The notes under the pieces are model-generated. The model was not told where the DNA came from. It saw only the letters and a program-made list of their open reading frames with translations, and did not search any database. Shown piece after piece: positions 44,397-55,374 of a stretch of DNA of 64,000 bases; position 1 is the stretch's first letter, and every line of letters begins with the position of its first letter. Position numbers and translations under genes: made by a program. The DNA lies in the NCBI GenBank assembly GCA_019054805.1, contig JAHQIY010000005.1, forward strand, positions 5,439,501-5,503,500, written 5' to 3'. This DNA comes from Brachionus manjavacas. Lineage: Eukaryota; Rotifera; Eurotatoria; Ploima; Brachionidae.

Positions 44397-46479
44397 CTAT
44401 GAATAATATTTCGTTAGAAATATATTTGTCTGCTATTAGCAAACAAAATTACTTTTTTCCAGATTATTATTTCTTTTTTATTAGCATGAATTTGGAATTT
44501 TTTTAGAAATTATTTTTTACACATTTAGTTCGATTTTTTAGCAACATATTCATCTCTAATCAAGGAAAATTTTTTGTTACCTAATTCAGTATTAATAAAA
44601 TATTAATTTCGCATTCAATATTAAGTTCTTTTTAAATTTAAAAATTAAAAAGATGATTAAATTAAATTGATTAAATTAGCAGACCAATAACCATACCATA
44701 AAAGCCAATTAATATTTGTTTTATTTTATTATTTAATTACAAAATATTTAAAAAACGAAAAAAAATTTTTACAAATTAAAAATATGCTCTAAAATTGTTA
44801 TTTAAATCATTTAAAAAATAAAGCCACAAACATTTTAATTGAATTTATACTATTTTTAAATAAAATTCAAAAATAAATTGACGTGATTAAAAATTGAAAG
44901 CTTTTACTTTTACTTTTACCGACTTTGAATAATAAAATCCAAAATTTCCTAATCTAATAACTGTTTTAGACATTTAAATCAATTTGCTATCCACAGACTA
45001 GTTCAAAGATTGAATGAATTTGACGCAAATTTTTTTTTCTTAAAAAGACATGATATCTGACTTTGGATTGATTCTGAAATGATATTTATTCTGGACTTTA
45101 CCTCAATTCATGACAATTCTTTTTATTAAAACAAAATTTTTTTGGAGTTATTTTGCATCAATTTTATTTTTAAATTTTGAGAAATTGAAAAAAAGTGTTA
45201 TTCAAAATAAATGAGCATCGAATTTGTCTCCAGCTAATTTAGAATGCTGTATTATTTAAAAGAAAAAGCTGAACTAATATCTTAGCTTTTGCTGGTAATA
45301 ATAATGAATTATCACTTTAATGTATTTTATAGATTTTGTTGAATTATTGATACAAAATTTGCAACTTATTAATTAAAACAGTATATAAAATTAAGAATCT
45401 TTTTAATTTTTATGAATATTTAACTATTGAAATATATTTTTAGATATGGATATGAAAAATTAATCAAAAAATTTCAAAATCTATTTTTATTTATTTTTCA
45501 TTTCTTTGCTAAATTTTTGTTTTTTAACTAATTTACTAAAAATTAATATTTTTAAATAATAAATAAGTAAATTTAAAAAAAAAACGATTTTTCTTTTTCA
45601 AGAATTTAGACCGAAAATTTTAAAATTGATCAATAAATCATTAACTTAATAATTTATTGAAAGAATTTTAAAAATTCTCAATTAAAACTTTGTCAAAAAA
45701 AATGGAATAATAATCGATTCTTAGTCTTTCGGAACTATTAGAAAGATTAAAAAGCAAGTATTATATTTTAAAAAAATCATGACATACTTTAGTTTTAATA
45801 AAAATAATTAATAAACTAAATTTTTGGGTAAAATGCTGCAAAAAGCTTTTCGGTCCGAAAAGAAATGGAAGGATACAATTAAGCTTTTTATTTTAAATGT
45901 GATTATAAAGTTCCTATGTTTTTGTTATTAAAGTTTGTTAATCAGCCGTTTTTGAAAAAATACCTACCGTCAGTCTCTGAATTAAAGATTCATCCTTTTT
46001 TTAATTAAAAAAATTGACAATTGAAAGAGTTTTTTTATTTAAGTTGAAGATATCAACAAAACCAGTTTAGCAAGATGATATTTTTATGTGTATTCATGCA
46101 ACTATATCATTTCACGGTCTAATAACTTATTAGACCGTGAAACATAATTATGAAATATTAAAAATTTATGTGTTTAACCATAGACATCAATTTAATTTTT
46201 AATCATTTCTATTCGCACCTGAATATTCCATTTACTTAAACAAAATTTTATATTGTTTTTTTTATAGCTTGTTTATTATAAATCAAAAAATATTACTAAT
46301 TTCAAATGAATTCAAATTTCACTTGATTGAAATAGACGACAGAAACAGACAAATGATTTTATCCAAAATAAATAGTTTTGTTTTTAATTTTTGAACATTC
46401 ATTTAGTGATTAATTTAAAATGATGAAAAAGTTTATTTAAGTATACAGAAAAATAAACGTGAATGCATTTTCAGTAAAA
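44397..46479. other. Intergenic AT-rich DNA between SACM1L and the LPMO gene
   Basis: A poly(A) signal AATAAA for SACM1L lies at 44594-44599. The rest is A/T-rich with no ORF; the only strong structure is the palindrome at 46110-46142. An acceptor-like ATTTTCAG ends at 46474, five bases before the LPMO ATG. Confidence 0.45.
46110..46142. repeat. 33-bp perfect palindrome
   Basis: Arms TTTCACGGTCTAATAA and TTATTAGACCGTGAAA pair perfectly around a single C. Located 338 bp upstream of the LPMO start codon. Could be a cruciform, a dimeric transcription-factor site or a MITE relic. Confidence 0.75.
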
Positions 46480-47900
46480 ATGTTGAAAACTATTGTTTTT
46501 CTACTAAGCTTTTTTTATTCTGTTTACGAAATTGAAAGCCATGGATTTTTGATTGATCCACCTGCTAGATCAAGCGCTTATCGAGAGGATTCAGTAAGAT
46601 TTCCAGTTTATTACACGGATACAGAAATGAACTGTGGTGGCAAATCAGTCCAGTGGAATCATAATGGCGGAAATTGTGGTATATGTGGCGAGAATTGGGC
46701 TTTGCCAAAGAGATATGAATTAGGGGGTGATCGATATCGTGGTTATAGAGTGAGAAATTATCCCATGAATGGAAAGATACCAATATCTGTGTATATTTGG
46801 ACCAACCATCGAGGCTGGTATGAGTTTCGTTTATGCAATGTGGATGATCAACCTAGCGGAGAAGCTGATCATGCATGTTTGGATAAGATACTTCTTGCTG
46901 ACGAAAGTGGTCGAACCAGATTTGATACTCCAAGTCAAGTTGAAGGCTGGAGAGGTTATTTCAATACCACACTTGTTTTACCGGAAAATTTTGCTTGTGA
47001 CCACTGTGTACTTCAATGGAAATGGAATGTTGGTAATTCATATGGTATTGATTTTGTAACTGGAGAAAATTGTCTTGGATGTGGTCCACAGGAACAATTT
47101 TATGGTTGTTCGGACATAAGGATTTATGACGGAATCATTGTAACTAAACCTGCATCCACTACTAAACCTGATGCCGATCCGAACGCTGGACCCGTTTGGT
47201 CTCAGGTAGAAAATTTTAAATGAACACTCAAATTTTTTTTAATTCTAATTGTCCTTAAAAGTGTGGCGGAGTGGGCTTTTCGGGCTCTAAATCATGTCAA
47301 ACTGGACTAGACTGTGTTTATGTCAATGATTATTATTCCCAATGTCGGCCTGCATCACCAACATCTTCAACTCGAGCTCAATCAACTACTAGAATCTCAG
47401 CTACTCCAAGGTCGGATTCTACCACTACGAAAACAACTCAGACAAGATCAACAACAAAAAGTACAGCAACAACAACAAATTACCAATCTGCCAATTCAAA
47501 TCTAGGCGCGGTTTGGAGTCAAGTAAAATCAGATTAATGATAAAAATTTAAGAAAGTTTTTTCAAATTATTTTAAAAGTGTGGTGGGATAAACTGGCAGG
47601 GTCCTTTTGAATGCCAAGTAGGCCTTGAGTGCATTTATCTGAATGATTGGTACTCGCAATGTAAGCCATCTAATCAAGACCGCACGACTACAACTGCTAG
47701 AACAACAACGAGTTCTCAGCGTGCTAACCAGAATCAAGGAGCAATATGGGCTCAAGTATTTTAGATAAATTTTTAATTAAACTAAATGAATATGCTTTTA
47801 AAAGTGTGGTGGAATTAATTGGAATGGTCCTTTTTCGTGTCAATCTGGTTTACAGTGCTTTAAATTTAATGACTGGTATTCTCAATGTATTCCTGTTTAA
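46480..47900 (+). CDS. Secreted AA15-type LPMO with three CBM1 domains
   Basis: Four exons (46480-47205, 47262-47522, 47579-47755, 47805-47900), each a multiple of three, give 419 residues. A signal peptide (MLKTIVFLLSFFYSVYEIES) is followed by HGFLIDPPARSSAYR; the N-terminal His after cleavage is the first ligand of the LPMO copper-binding histidine brace. The catalytic domain (about residues 21-215) is a chitin-binding type-4/AA15 domain with NCGG, NGGNCGICGENW, CDHCVLQWKWNVGNSYGIDF and the distal GCGPQEQFYGCSDI. Three CBM1-like modules follow: CGGVGFSG..CVYVNDYYSQC, CGGINWQG..CIYLNDWYSQC and CGGINWNG..CFKFNDWYSQC, joined by Thr/Ser-rich linkers. Such enzymes oxidatively cleave chitin or cellulose; CBM1 usually binds crystalline cellulose. 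Each CBM1 begins at the start of an exon, after VWSQ, VWSQ or IWAQ, so the modules look duplicated as exons. Confidence 0.9.
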
Positions 47901-47929
47901 ATTAAAAATTTAAGAGACTCATATTGACA

Positions 47930-47954
47930 TTGATAAAGTTACAAACTTTATCAA
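47930..47954 (+). terminator. 3' UTR stem-loop beside the poly(A) signal
   Basis: TTGATAAAGTT and AACTTTATCAA form a perfect 11-bp stem with an ACA loop, 29 bases past the LPMO stop. AATAAA follows at 47957-47962. Possibly a 3'-end regulatory structure; its role is not known. Confidence 0.5.
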
Positions 47955-47962
47955 CAAATAAA

Positions 47963-49351
47963 TAATCCCGCATTATTTTTATTTCAGACTAAATTCCTTG
48001 ATTAAATCTAATTATTAAAAAATTATAACTAAGAAATTAGGATTGTGAAATTTTATTCAAATTTTTAAAAATGAACAAAAGTTGTGTATCTTTAACTGGC
48101 GGAACAAGTTATGGATAATTTTTGAAAAAAAAATATTTTATTTTTTTTGTCTATTTAAAGTGTTGAATTAAACAAAAAATTAAAAACACGTAAAAAATAT
48201 CACTTTTATCTTATTTTTCACTCAGTTTATTATTTTGGTTATTACTCATGTTCTTCAAAGTCAAATGTAAGCGATTTTGACTTAAACTGAGAAAAATAGA
48301 AAAAAATATATTTTAATATCATATATTTTTAGAATACTTGAATAATAGAATTTTTTATCAATTCATTAAGTTTTTCGAGTAATTAGAATGAATTTTGATT
48401 TAGTTTGTATTAATAAGTATGCTTTTAGTAGATATTTTTTTTTTAAAAATTCAAGCCATAACCAAGAATAGTTTTTACTGGCAGACTAGTGTTTTTTTCT
48501 ATTTTGGTATTTTTTTTTCTACAATCTAAGGAATTTTTGCTTCTTCTTTCAATATTTTCATTTTTATTGTAAAGTATTTAATCTTTACAAAGCTTAATTG
48601 TAGGAATTGGCTTTTCCCAGATAAATTCATGCCTTTTTGCACATGAATAATACTTGCTAATTTTTTAAAATGATAAAATTTTGATCAAATTTTGATTATA
48701 TTCAATCGTAATCGTGTCCCAAAACATAAGCCTAAAGCAAAGGAATGTTTTATGATTAACATTACAATGGCTCCAATTTTTACAATGATCAACCAAATCA
48801 TCATTACAAATTATTCAAATTAATGTATTTTTCATGAAAAAATTCAACTCTTCAAATCTTTATTCATGTTCATTTGGATTCGCTTTTAATTTTTTAGTTA
48901 ATTAAAATTTGAAAAATGAAAGCCATTAATGAGGCTTTTTCAACCAAAACAAAATCCCATACTCAATATTTTCATTGACGAACTATACAACATTGCTTAA
49001 AATCGACCGCAAAAGAATTCTTTTGCGACCAAATTGAAAGAATGGAAGAATTGGTTTGATGTTGGCCCACGAGCAAGTTTTAGAATAAACTTTAAATAAA
49101 AAATATTTTTTTTTTCTGATGAAAAATTGAATGCGTTTAATGACTTGGGACCCAAGATTAACTAATGCGTTTAATATTACAATTGAACAAAAAAATTTAC
49201 AACTTTTGCTTAAGTATTGATTAACCGGTCGATTACGTTTATTCCTAAATTTAATGCTTAAATGCAATGGCTAAATTTAATGTTTTGTCTTTTTTCTTGA
49301 TTTATTATTAAGAGTATAATTTCGAAAAGAGAATATTCCCAATGAAATGTT
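47963..49351. other. Non-coding AT-rich DNA
   Basis: No recognisable gene. A minus-strand open frame at 48983-49267 has no family motifs and base composition like its surroundings, so it is not called. Confidence 0.45.
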
Positions 49352-49518
49352 CCCACAATGAAAAATCTGATCCACACAAAAAAAATCTGAAACACACAAA
49401 CAAAAATCTTCTCAGCACAAAATTTTCTAAAAAATTAAAATTAATGTTTCCGCACAAAATTTTTGTGTTAAATACAATAAATGATAAAATTGAAAAATTG
49501 TGTTTTTAATTTTATTTT
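49352..49518 (+). repeat. Left TIR of the MULE
   Basis: About 167 bp; nearly identical in reverse complement to the right TIR once the nested MITE is removed. Confidence 0.75.
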
Positions 49519-49606
49519 TAAGTCAGATGAATTAATTTTTGAGTTTTTTATCTAAATATTATTTTTAATAATTTCGAATCAATAGAATGTTTAAAAAATA
49601 TTAAAT

Positions 49607-50029
49607 TTAGTTTTTAGAATACCAATTTTTAGCCAACTTTCTTCGTCCTCTTTTAGGCTTTTTAACAAATTCATCGTTGCTCAATAAAATCTTTAGAGCC
49701 AACAAATGGGAGCAAAAAGCCAATTTTACAAAATATTTGCAGTTACATGTCATACGGACTATATTTAGTTTGTAGAAACCATTAAAGCAAAATGAATATT
49801 TATCTAAGCGTTTGAAATTCTTCCAGTTCGCCATTGTGTTACCAAGCCCTAATGGACGGCTTGTAGGCTTAGTTTTAATTTCAAATTTATCACCTCTATT
49901 TGAATAATATTTAACGATTTCTAAACAATTTTGTATAAAGCCATATACAGTTAATTTTTTTCTAAAAGTGAAATCTCGCTTAATACATTCATTGAAAGAC
50001 TCAATAATGAATATACCACATGAGTGAGA
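49607..50029 (-). pseudogene. MULE transposase remnant with SWIM finger
   Basis: Open from about 50029 without a start, reading IIESFNECIKRDFTFRKKL, then YGFIQNCLEIVKYYSNRG. After an in-frame Met comes MTCNCKYFVKLAFCSHLLAL, a CxCx(n)CxH SWIM zinc finger, and the tail KKPKRGRRK. This is the end of a Mutator-family transposase; the DDE domain is missing. Confidence 0.7.
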
Positions 50030-50110
50030 CTTTTAAATTTTTTGGCTTTCAAAAACATTTGTTTTTTAAATTTAATAAAAAATTATACTCTATGAACATA
50101 TATTCATTCA

Positions 50111-50266
50111 AATAAAATTAAAAACACAATTTTTTAATTTTATCATTTTATGTATTTAACACAAAAATTTTGTGCGGAAACATTAATTTTAATTTTTTAG
50201 AAAATTTTGTGCTGAGAAGATTTTTGTTTGTGTGTTTCAGATTTTTTTTGTGTGGATCAGATTTTT
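50111..50266 (-). repeat. Right TIR of the MULE (inner part)
   Basis: Reverse complement of the left TIR up to ATCAGATTTTT, where it is broken by the MITE. The last 15 bp resume at 50904-50918 (ATTTTTCATTGTGGG). Confidence 0.75.
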
Positions 50267-50903
50267 CGGGTCTTGTTAATTACGTGCGCACTAGTTCACA
50301 TAATTACGTGAGAAACATAATTTTGAAAATAGGTGAACAAGGTTAAATGTGTGGCCACATAAAGGTGAACAAAAAAAAATAATTAATTATGTGAACACAT
50401 AAAAAAAATTTATTTACGACGAATTATCAAACTTGCTTAAATATTTAATATTTAATTAATTATTTTTTTTATTTATTTATTCTTATTTTCTTTTGTAAAT
50501 ATTTTAAATCTTAATTTTTTTTTTACATTTAATGCCTATGAGTCGCTCTTTTGAATAAATTAATTATATCAACTAAAAGAAAAAAGTATTAGTAATTAAG
50601 TTTTTGTTTTCTTTTAGAACGCAATCTGTTCACGCAAAACGTAAACCCAAAATGAGACGAGCGGGTGATTGCTTAATTCGTTTTTTTACGAATATACAGT
50701 TGTTTGTAAAAATTAAGTGCAAAAATTATGTTCTCTAAGCCAAAAATCTTTTGATTTTTGATATTTAAAGATTAACAGATTTGTTCACCTAATTATTGAT
50801 TTTGAAATTATGTGCACACTCTTTTTATTTTTATTTTTATTTGTTCACGTAATTTAATGTTCACTTAATTTTCAATATTTGTTCACTTAATTAACAAGAC
50901 CCG
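50267..50903. mobile_element. 637-bp MITE nested in the MULE right TIR
   Basis: Perfect 16-bp terminal inverted repeats CGGGTCTTGTTAATTA / TAATTAACAAGACCCG, flanked by ATTTTT on both sides (50261-50266 and 50904-50909), a 6-bp target duplication. Subterminal GTTCAC..TAATT motifs recur in both orientations at each end. No ORF. Confidence 0.8.
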
Positions 50904-50918
50904 ATTTTTCATTGTGGG

Positions 50919-52959
50919 GAGTATGGACACCCATTTCGAAAATGACCTTAAATTTTTTTTTTTGTGAAATAATTTCTAAATAAACCATAATATTAAAATT
51001 AAATTGGTCAGAGTTATCTGCATTTATCCAGCATTCAGAAAAAAAAAAATATTTGGTTGAATAGCGCACATTTATAAATAGGTGATACATTTCTTAAAGA
51101 AATAGAATTTAATTTTTTAACATTTTATAATTTTTGTGATTGTTAATTATTAAAAAAATTTTTTAGTCAAGTCATAATTCTGACTTTAGAAAAAAACTTA
51201 GACTTAAAACTGTGACTTAAAACTTAAAATAAGTCTGAATTTGAGTATGAGTCCTAGACGCTCTAGGCGATCTTGTATTAAAATTCAGCGCTATATCCAC
51301 AAAAACTGTATGCTTTTTTATCTATAAGAGTTCCATTGGTATCTAAATTTTTTTGTCTTTCTTCGTCACTTTTGAGACGGATATTCAGTTCTTGATTCGT
51401 TTCATCTTGTTTTTCTTTTGGGCTGAGATTGAGTAATTTACCGTCAAAAAGTTCATTTGACTTTTTATTGTTAAACATAGAGTGGGATAAAAAGTCCCAC
51501 TCTATGTTTCACAATAAAGTATTGTTAAATTGCTCCAATTGATGCCTTAAATTTCGTTTTAAATGTTTTTTTGAAGCCATTATATCTTAATTTTGTACAC
51601 CTCTAATACTGTTATGTCTATCTTCCTCGTTTAGATATTAAGTGGTAGCTACCAGACTCAACAAGGGATATAATAAGAGAAGAGTATAATTTTGGTGATA
51701 CTAATATTTTTTCTTTATAAAATTTCTTTCAAATATATTATTTCGTCCGGGAAATGAATGAAAATTTTTTAGATAATGACGAAAGGCAAGAGCATTTATA
51801 TGCATTAGAGGTTATCTTAATTTGGGTTTTGCAAGTTAGAGCGCCTCATGTCAAAACTTTCCTCAAAGTTCCCCAATCACGTGTAGAGAGCTTTGTGAGT
51901 TAATGAGCCTATGAGAAGAGATTTTAAGAGAAGATAATTATGATCCGAACTAACAGGGTGGTAAACTTAAAATCTTATAAACAAATCCTATTGAATACGA
52001 GGGTCGTCGACCGACAATCAGGTAAAGATTTCTCATATTAAAGAACGTCATCTATTGTATAGCAAAACCGCTGTTTATACAATCACTTTCAAAATAGAAC
52101 TTTTCGCTAATGGCTTTTTGTTTTCTCTCTAAAAAGATGGATGTTTTCAGGCTTTAGAACGCGACAGACGCAAATTAGAAAATTTTCTTCGGTTCTATAT
52201 GTAAAACTCACTTGTATATGTTTGAAAAAATTAATTATTTAAAATTTTTAATTTTTGAAACTTACTTAATATTATTCTTTCCTACAAAAACTATTACATT
52301 TTTAACAAAAACTTTCCAAAATTTTCTTCAAATAATGTAAAAATTGAAAGGTTTCATAAGAAATGATTAGAAAATTATTTTATTATTAATATTTTAAATT
52401 TTTTAAAATTTTGACATAAAATAAAAAAATTTTATTCAGATTTTAATTGGCCTGAACAAAAAATTTGTTTATTTTTTACGTATTCTTACGTAAACTGATG
52501 CAAAATTATATAAGATTTAGTTTCATTAAAACTATATAGCTATTTTAAACGATTATCTTTATTTGTTAAAAAAATTTCAAAATTACGTTTAATAATCAAA
52601 AATATGTTATTATGAAGAATCAAATATGAGTTAAAGCCTGAATAGAATATGAGTATTTCATTTCAAGAGAGTCCAATATTATTGTCTTAAAAAACGTCAT
52701 TGAGTTCACTGTTTTCTTTACCATTTATTTTTTTCGATTCTGAAACGCGCTTGATTTGCTTACTAGTTTGAACATTGGTAAAAGGTATTTTGATGGCTTT
52801 ATAGATTGATCCCTTAATTTTCCAAATTTGATCAATTTATTTGTTCAGAATCAATATAAAGATTAACTGATAGAACTGGAGTAAGCATACTTTTTGACTG
52901 AACTGTGACGACAAAAAAGATTCCTCATTTGTTGACTGGTTATTTAGGAACTGTGGACT
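50919..52959. other. Non-coding DNA with a strong hairpin
   Basis: No gene recognised. The hairpin at 51465-51517 is the main structure. A plus-strand stretch near 51780-51900 reads like a decayed protein (LIWVLQVRAPHVKTFLKVP) but I cannot assign it. Confidence 0.4.
51465..51517. repeat. 53-nt hairpin with 23-bp stem
   Basis: TTATTGTTAAACATAGAGTG continues through GGA and pairs with TCCCACTCTATGTTTCACAA continuing through TAA. There is one mismatch in 23 pairs and a 7-nt loop (TAAAAAG). Candidate small-RNA precursor or compact foldback element. Confidence 0.7.
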
Positions 52960-53470
52960 TTAGTTATCATCTCCAACATGTTTGTTTCTATTTGAGAGAT
53001 TTCTTCTTCTCCTTCTTGAATCGCTAGTTCGCAATAGTCGATTTTTGCTGGTTCAATCGATTTAAGCCTCTCAGCTAAAGAGCATTTCTGAGTCAAATGT
53101 CTTTTTTGATTACAGTTTTTGAAAGCTTGGTTCTTAAAAGGACATCTAGCAATGTTGTGTCCTTCGCCGTTACAAAAAAAGCAATTTTGTTTCTTTCCAG
53201 CAAACGCAAATAAAAAGGCAATTGAAAATTAATAAATTGTGAGAGCTGACATGTTAAAAGTATTTAAGTATTGAACAGTAGTTTCAATACTTGTGATAAA
53301 AAAATTGAACATAAAAAACACATAAATTAAAAAAGTTTTTTGGGTTTCATGCATACCGATAACTCGGACGACTCTTTTCTGACCATCTGCAAAAATGCTA
53401 TTAGAATAAGAGTCTCAAAAAACAGATTGGACATTGTGAATCGCTTGACCATTCTGAATAGCTTGAAGCA
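52960..53470 (-). mobile_element. Retroelement Gag/ORF1 zinc-knuckle relic
   Basis: The minus strand encodes CFFCNGEGHNIARC, an exact CX2CX4HX4C zinc knuckle, then a degenerate second one (CNQKRHLTQKC), followed by an acidic tail (IQEGEEEIS). Upstream RVVRVIGMHETQ is a possible Gag-like remnant. Stops interrupt the frame. The parent element type is not resolved. Confidence 0.55.
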
Positions 53471-53639
53471 AATTGATAATGGATCAATTATACCTTTTTA
53501 AAAACAGTAACCACCACAAAGAGAAATATCTGGCAAATTTCATTCAGTGAAACATACAATTTCGCATCTCTAATTGGACATAAGATATAATCAATTTGGT
53601 ACCTGTATGAAGTCCTTTATTATGAGAAGCAAAAATTAT

Positions 53640-53918
53640 GAGAAGATTTTTGTTTTCTAACAAATTTTCCCCTTACTTTTGAAAAAATTTAAATAAATAA
53701 ATAAATTTGTCTCTTAATTCTGTAATTCCTTTACGAGATACCCCACTCCACATATGAATTTTACTCTTAAACTTAGATGTGCATGGTATTGCTCCTGGTT
53801 GAGACGAGATAAGTCTTAAATGGTATGTAAGCTTATCATAAACTATAATGTTTGTTTCATCATCAAAATCATAGTTTTTATATCTCACACACAAAATCAA
53901 ACGAGCTAACTTATGCAT
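53640..53918 (-). mobile_element. Tc1/mariner-like transposase relic (first catalytic region)
   Basis: The minus strand reads YDFDDETNIIVY, then KSKIHMWSGVSRKGITEL, resembling the first catalytic Asp region and the VWGGISRRG strand of Tc1/mariner transposases. It covers the part missing from the relic at 14.6-15.0 kb; whether they are the same family is unknown. Confidence 0.55.
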
Positions 53919-55374
53919 TTCTGTTAAGTTAGGTGCTTTTCTTAGTTGTCTACAACGAAATCCTAATCGAATTTGATTTAATTTTATAAAGTTATTTTTT
54001 ATTTTTTAGGTAATTGATTTAGCGATGGATAAAAATGATGGATGGTCGGACTGCTAGTTTATAAGGAAAATATTTTGAAATATAAAAATTACTTAATTTT
54101 TTTTTTCAAATACTTTTTTTTACCATATTTTACCTTTTTTCCTAAATTTACGTAGAAATTAGTAAAAATAAATTAAAAAAAGTAACTTTTGGTAAAATTA
54201 TAAGCAAATATAAATAGAAACTACTTTTTTCAAAATTTATTAGAAAATAATAAAAAATTCAAAAAATTGAGCTTTTTTTGGCTTTTTCATTTTTATCAAT
54301 TTTTATAATTTTACGTAAAATTGCCAGAAATCCATTTGTCAAATCGGCACTGTAGATAATTTTTTATTTGAAAATCGAAAATTAAAAATTATTAATTTTC
54401 TCTTATAGGTAATAAAGCCTTTAATTTTTATTTTAAATACAAAAGCTAATTTTTTATCATTGCTAATTTTTTTCAGTAAAAAAATATAAATTTTAAGTCA
54501 AGGGTCAGCAGTTTATTAATATTTTGTTTTGATTGAAAAAATGCTTAGTTTAGTAAGATGTCTCTGTAGCGGCCACTGATTGTTAAAAAGAATGGCCTTT
54601 TGGTTTTTATTTAGTGTTGTATGACATGTACCAAATCAAAAATTTCAACCAGTGTTCGATGTATAAGAACATGTCACCATTTTTTTGATGATATATCTCA
54701 AAAATCGTTGTATAACGTTGGACTTATTTTCTGTATTAATTCCGATCTAGAGATAAAATGAAAAAAAAAAGAATTAATTTACGCATTATTTATTTTTTTT
54801 CGTTTTTCTTAATTAAATTTAAAAAGAATAAAAAAAATTAAAGACAAAAATAAGAAAATACTGAAAAAAAAGAAAGAAAAAATTTTAAATTTTAAAATAA
54901 TTTTAAAAAGTTCATAATTATTTAAAGTTTTTTTTAAATGACTAAATTAATCGAATAGGATACAAATGTGAAAAAAAATAGCACCGACCGACTTAAATAG
55001 TCAATCGGCTCTATAACACTAAATAGAAAAAAAAAATTCAAGTCTTCATAATCATTAAACATGATCAAAGCACAAAAATAAATTAAAAAAAGTCAAACCA
55101 CAAAAAAACTCTTTCATTGAACTGTTGCATTTGGACAATTTTTTAAAACATTGCCAAAACATATTCACAAATAACGAGACATTTGTGCAAAAAAAAGGAG
55201 GCAAAAAAAATGAGGCAAAAAAAATGAGGCAAAAAAAAAGAAAAAAAAAAAAAAACAATCACAAAAAATTTTACACTTTAAACGAGTCCATCTAATTTAA
55301 TTTTTTTAAAAATTGCTTTACGAAAATTTGGCTAAAAAACTAATTAACTCTCGTCCGAATCAATAAATACCACT
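53919..55374. other. Non-coding AT-rich DNA downstream of CNOT1
   Basis: Contains an inverted relative of the 28.4-kb palindromic repeat at about 54305-54360 and the short tandem repeat at 55197-55240. No clear minus-strand poly(A) signal was seen close to the CNOT1 stop. Confidence 0.4.
55197..55240 (+). repeat. Short tandem repeat, three units
   Basis: Units of about 14-15 bp of the form GAGGCAAAAAAAAT, followed by a pure A run. Confidence 0.7.

Larger units (their letters stand above)
49352..50918 (-). mobile_element. Mutator-like element (MULE) with long TIRs
   Basis: Terminal inverted repeats of about 165 bp (49352-49518; 50111-50266 plus 50904-50918) begin CCCACAATGAAAAATC and share AAATCTTCTCAGCACAAAAT and TTAATGTTTCCGCACAAAAT. 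Between them is a minus-strand frame ending in a SWIM zinc finger, the C-terminal mark of MuDR-type transposases. The catalytic domain is absent, so the copy is non-autonomous. The right TIR is split by the MITE at 50267-50903. A 9-bp target duplication was not found. Confidence 0.75.

Noticed and set aside
48983-51478. Minus-strand open frames at 48983-49267, 50887-51090 and 51278-51478
   Set aside because: No family resemblance; the second overlaps the MULE/MITE junction and the third runs into a hairpin arm.
51640-52010. Possible Merlin/ISXO2-like transposase relic on the plus strand
   Set aside because: LIWVLQVRAPHVKTFLKVP is suggestive, but no catalytic DEx motif or zinc ribbon follows, so I could not support a family call.
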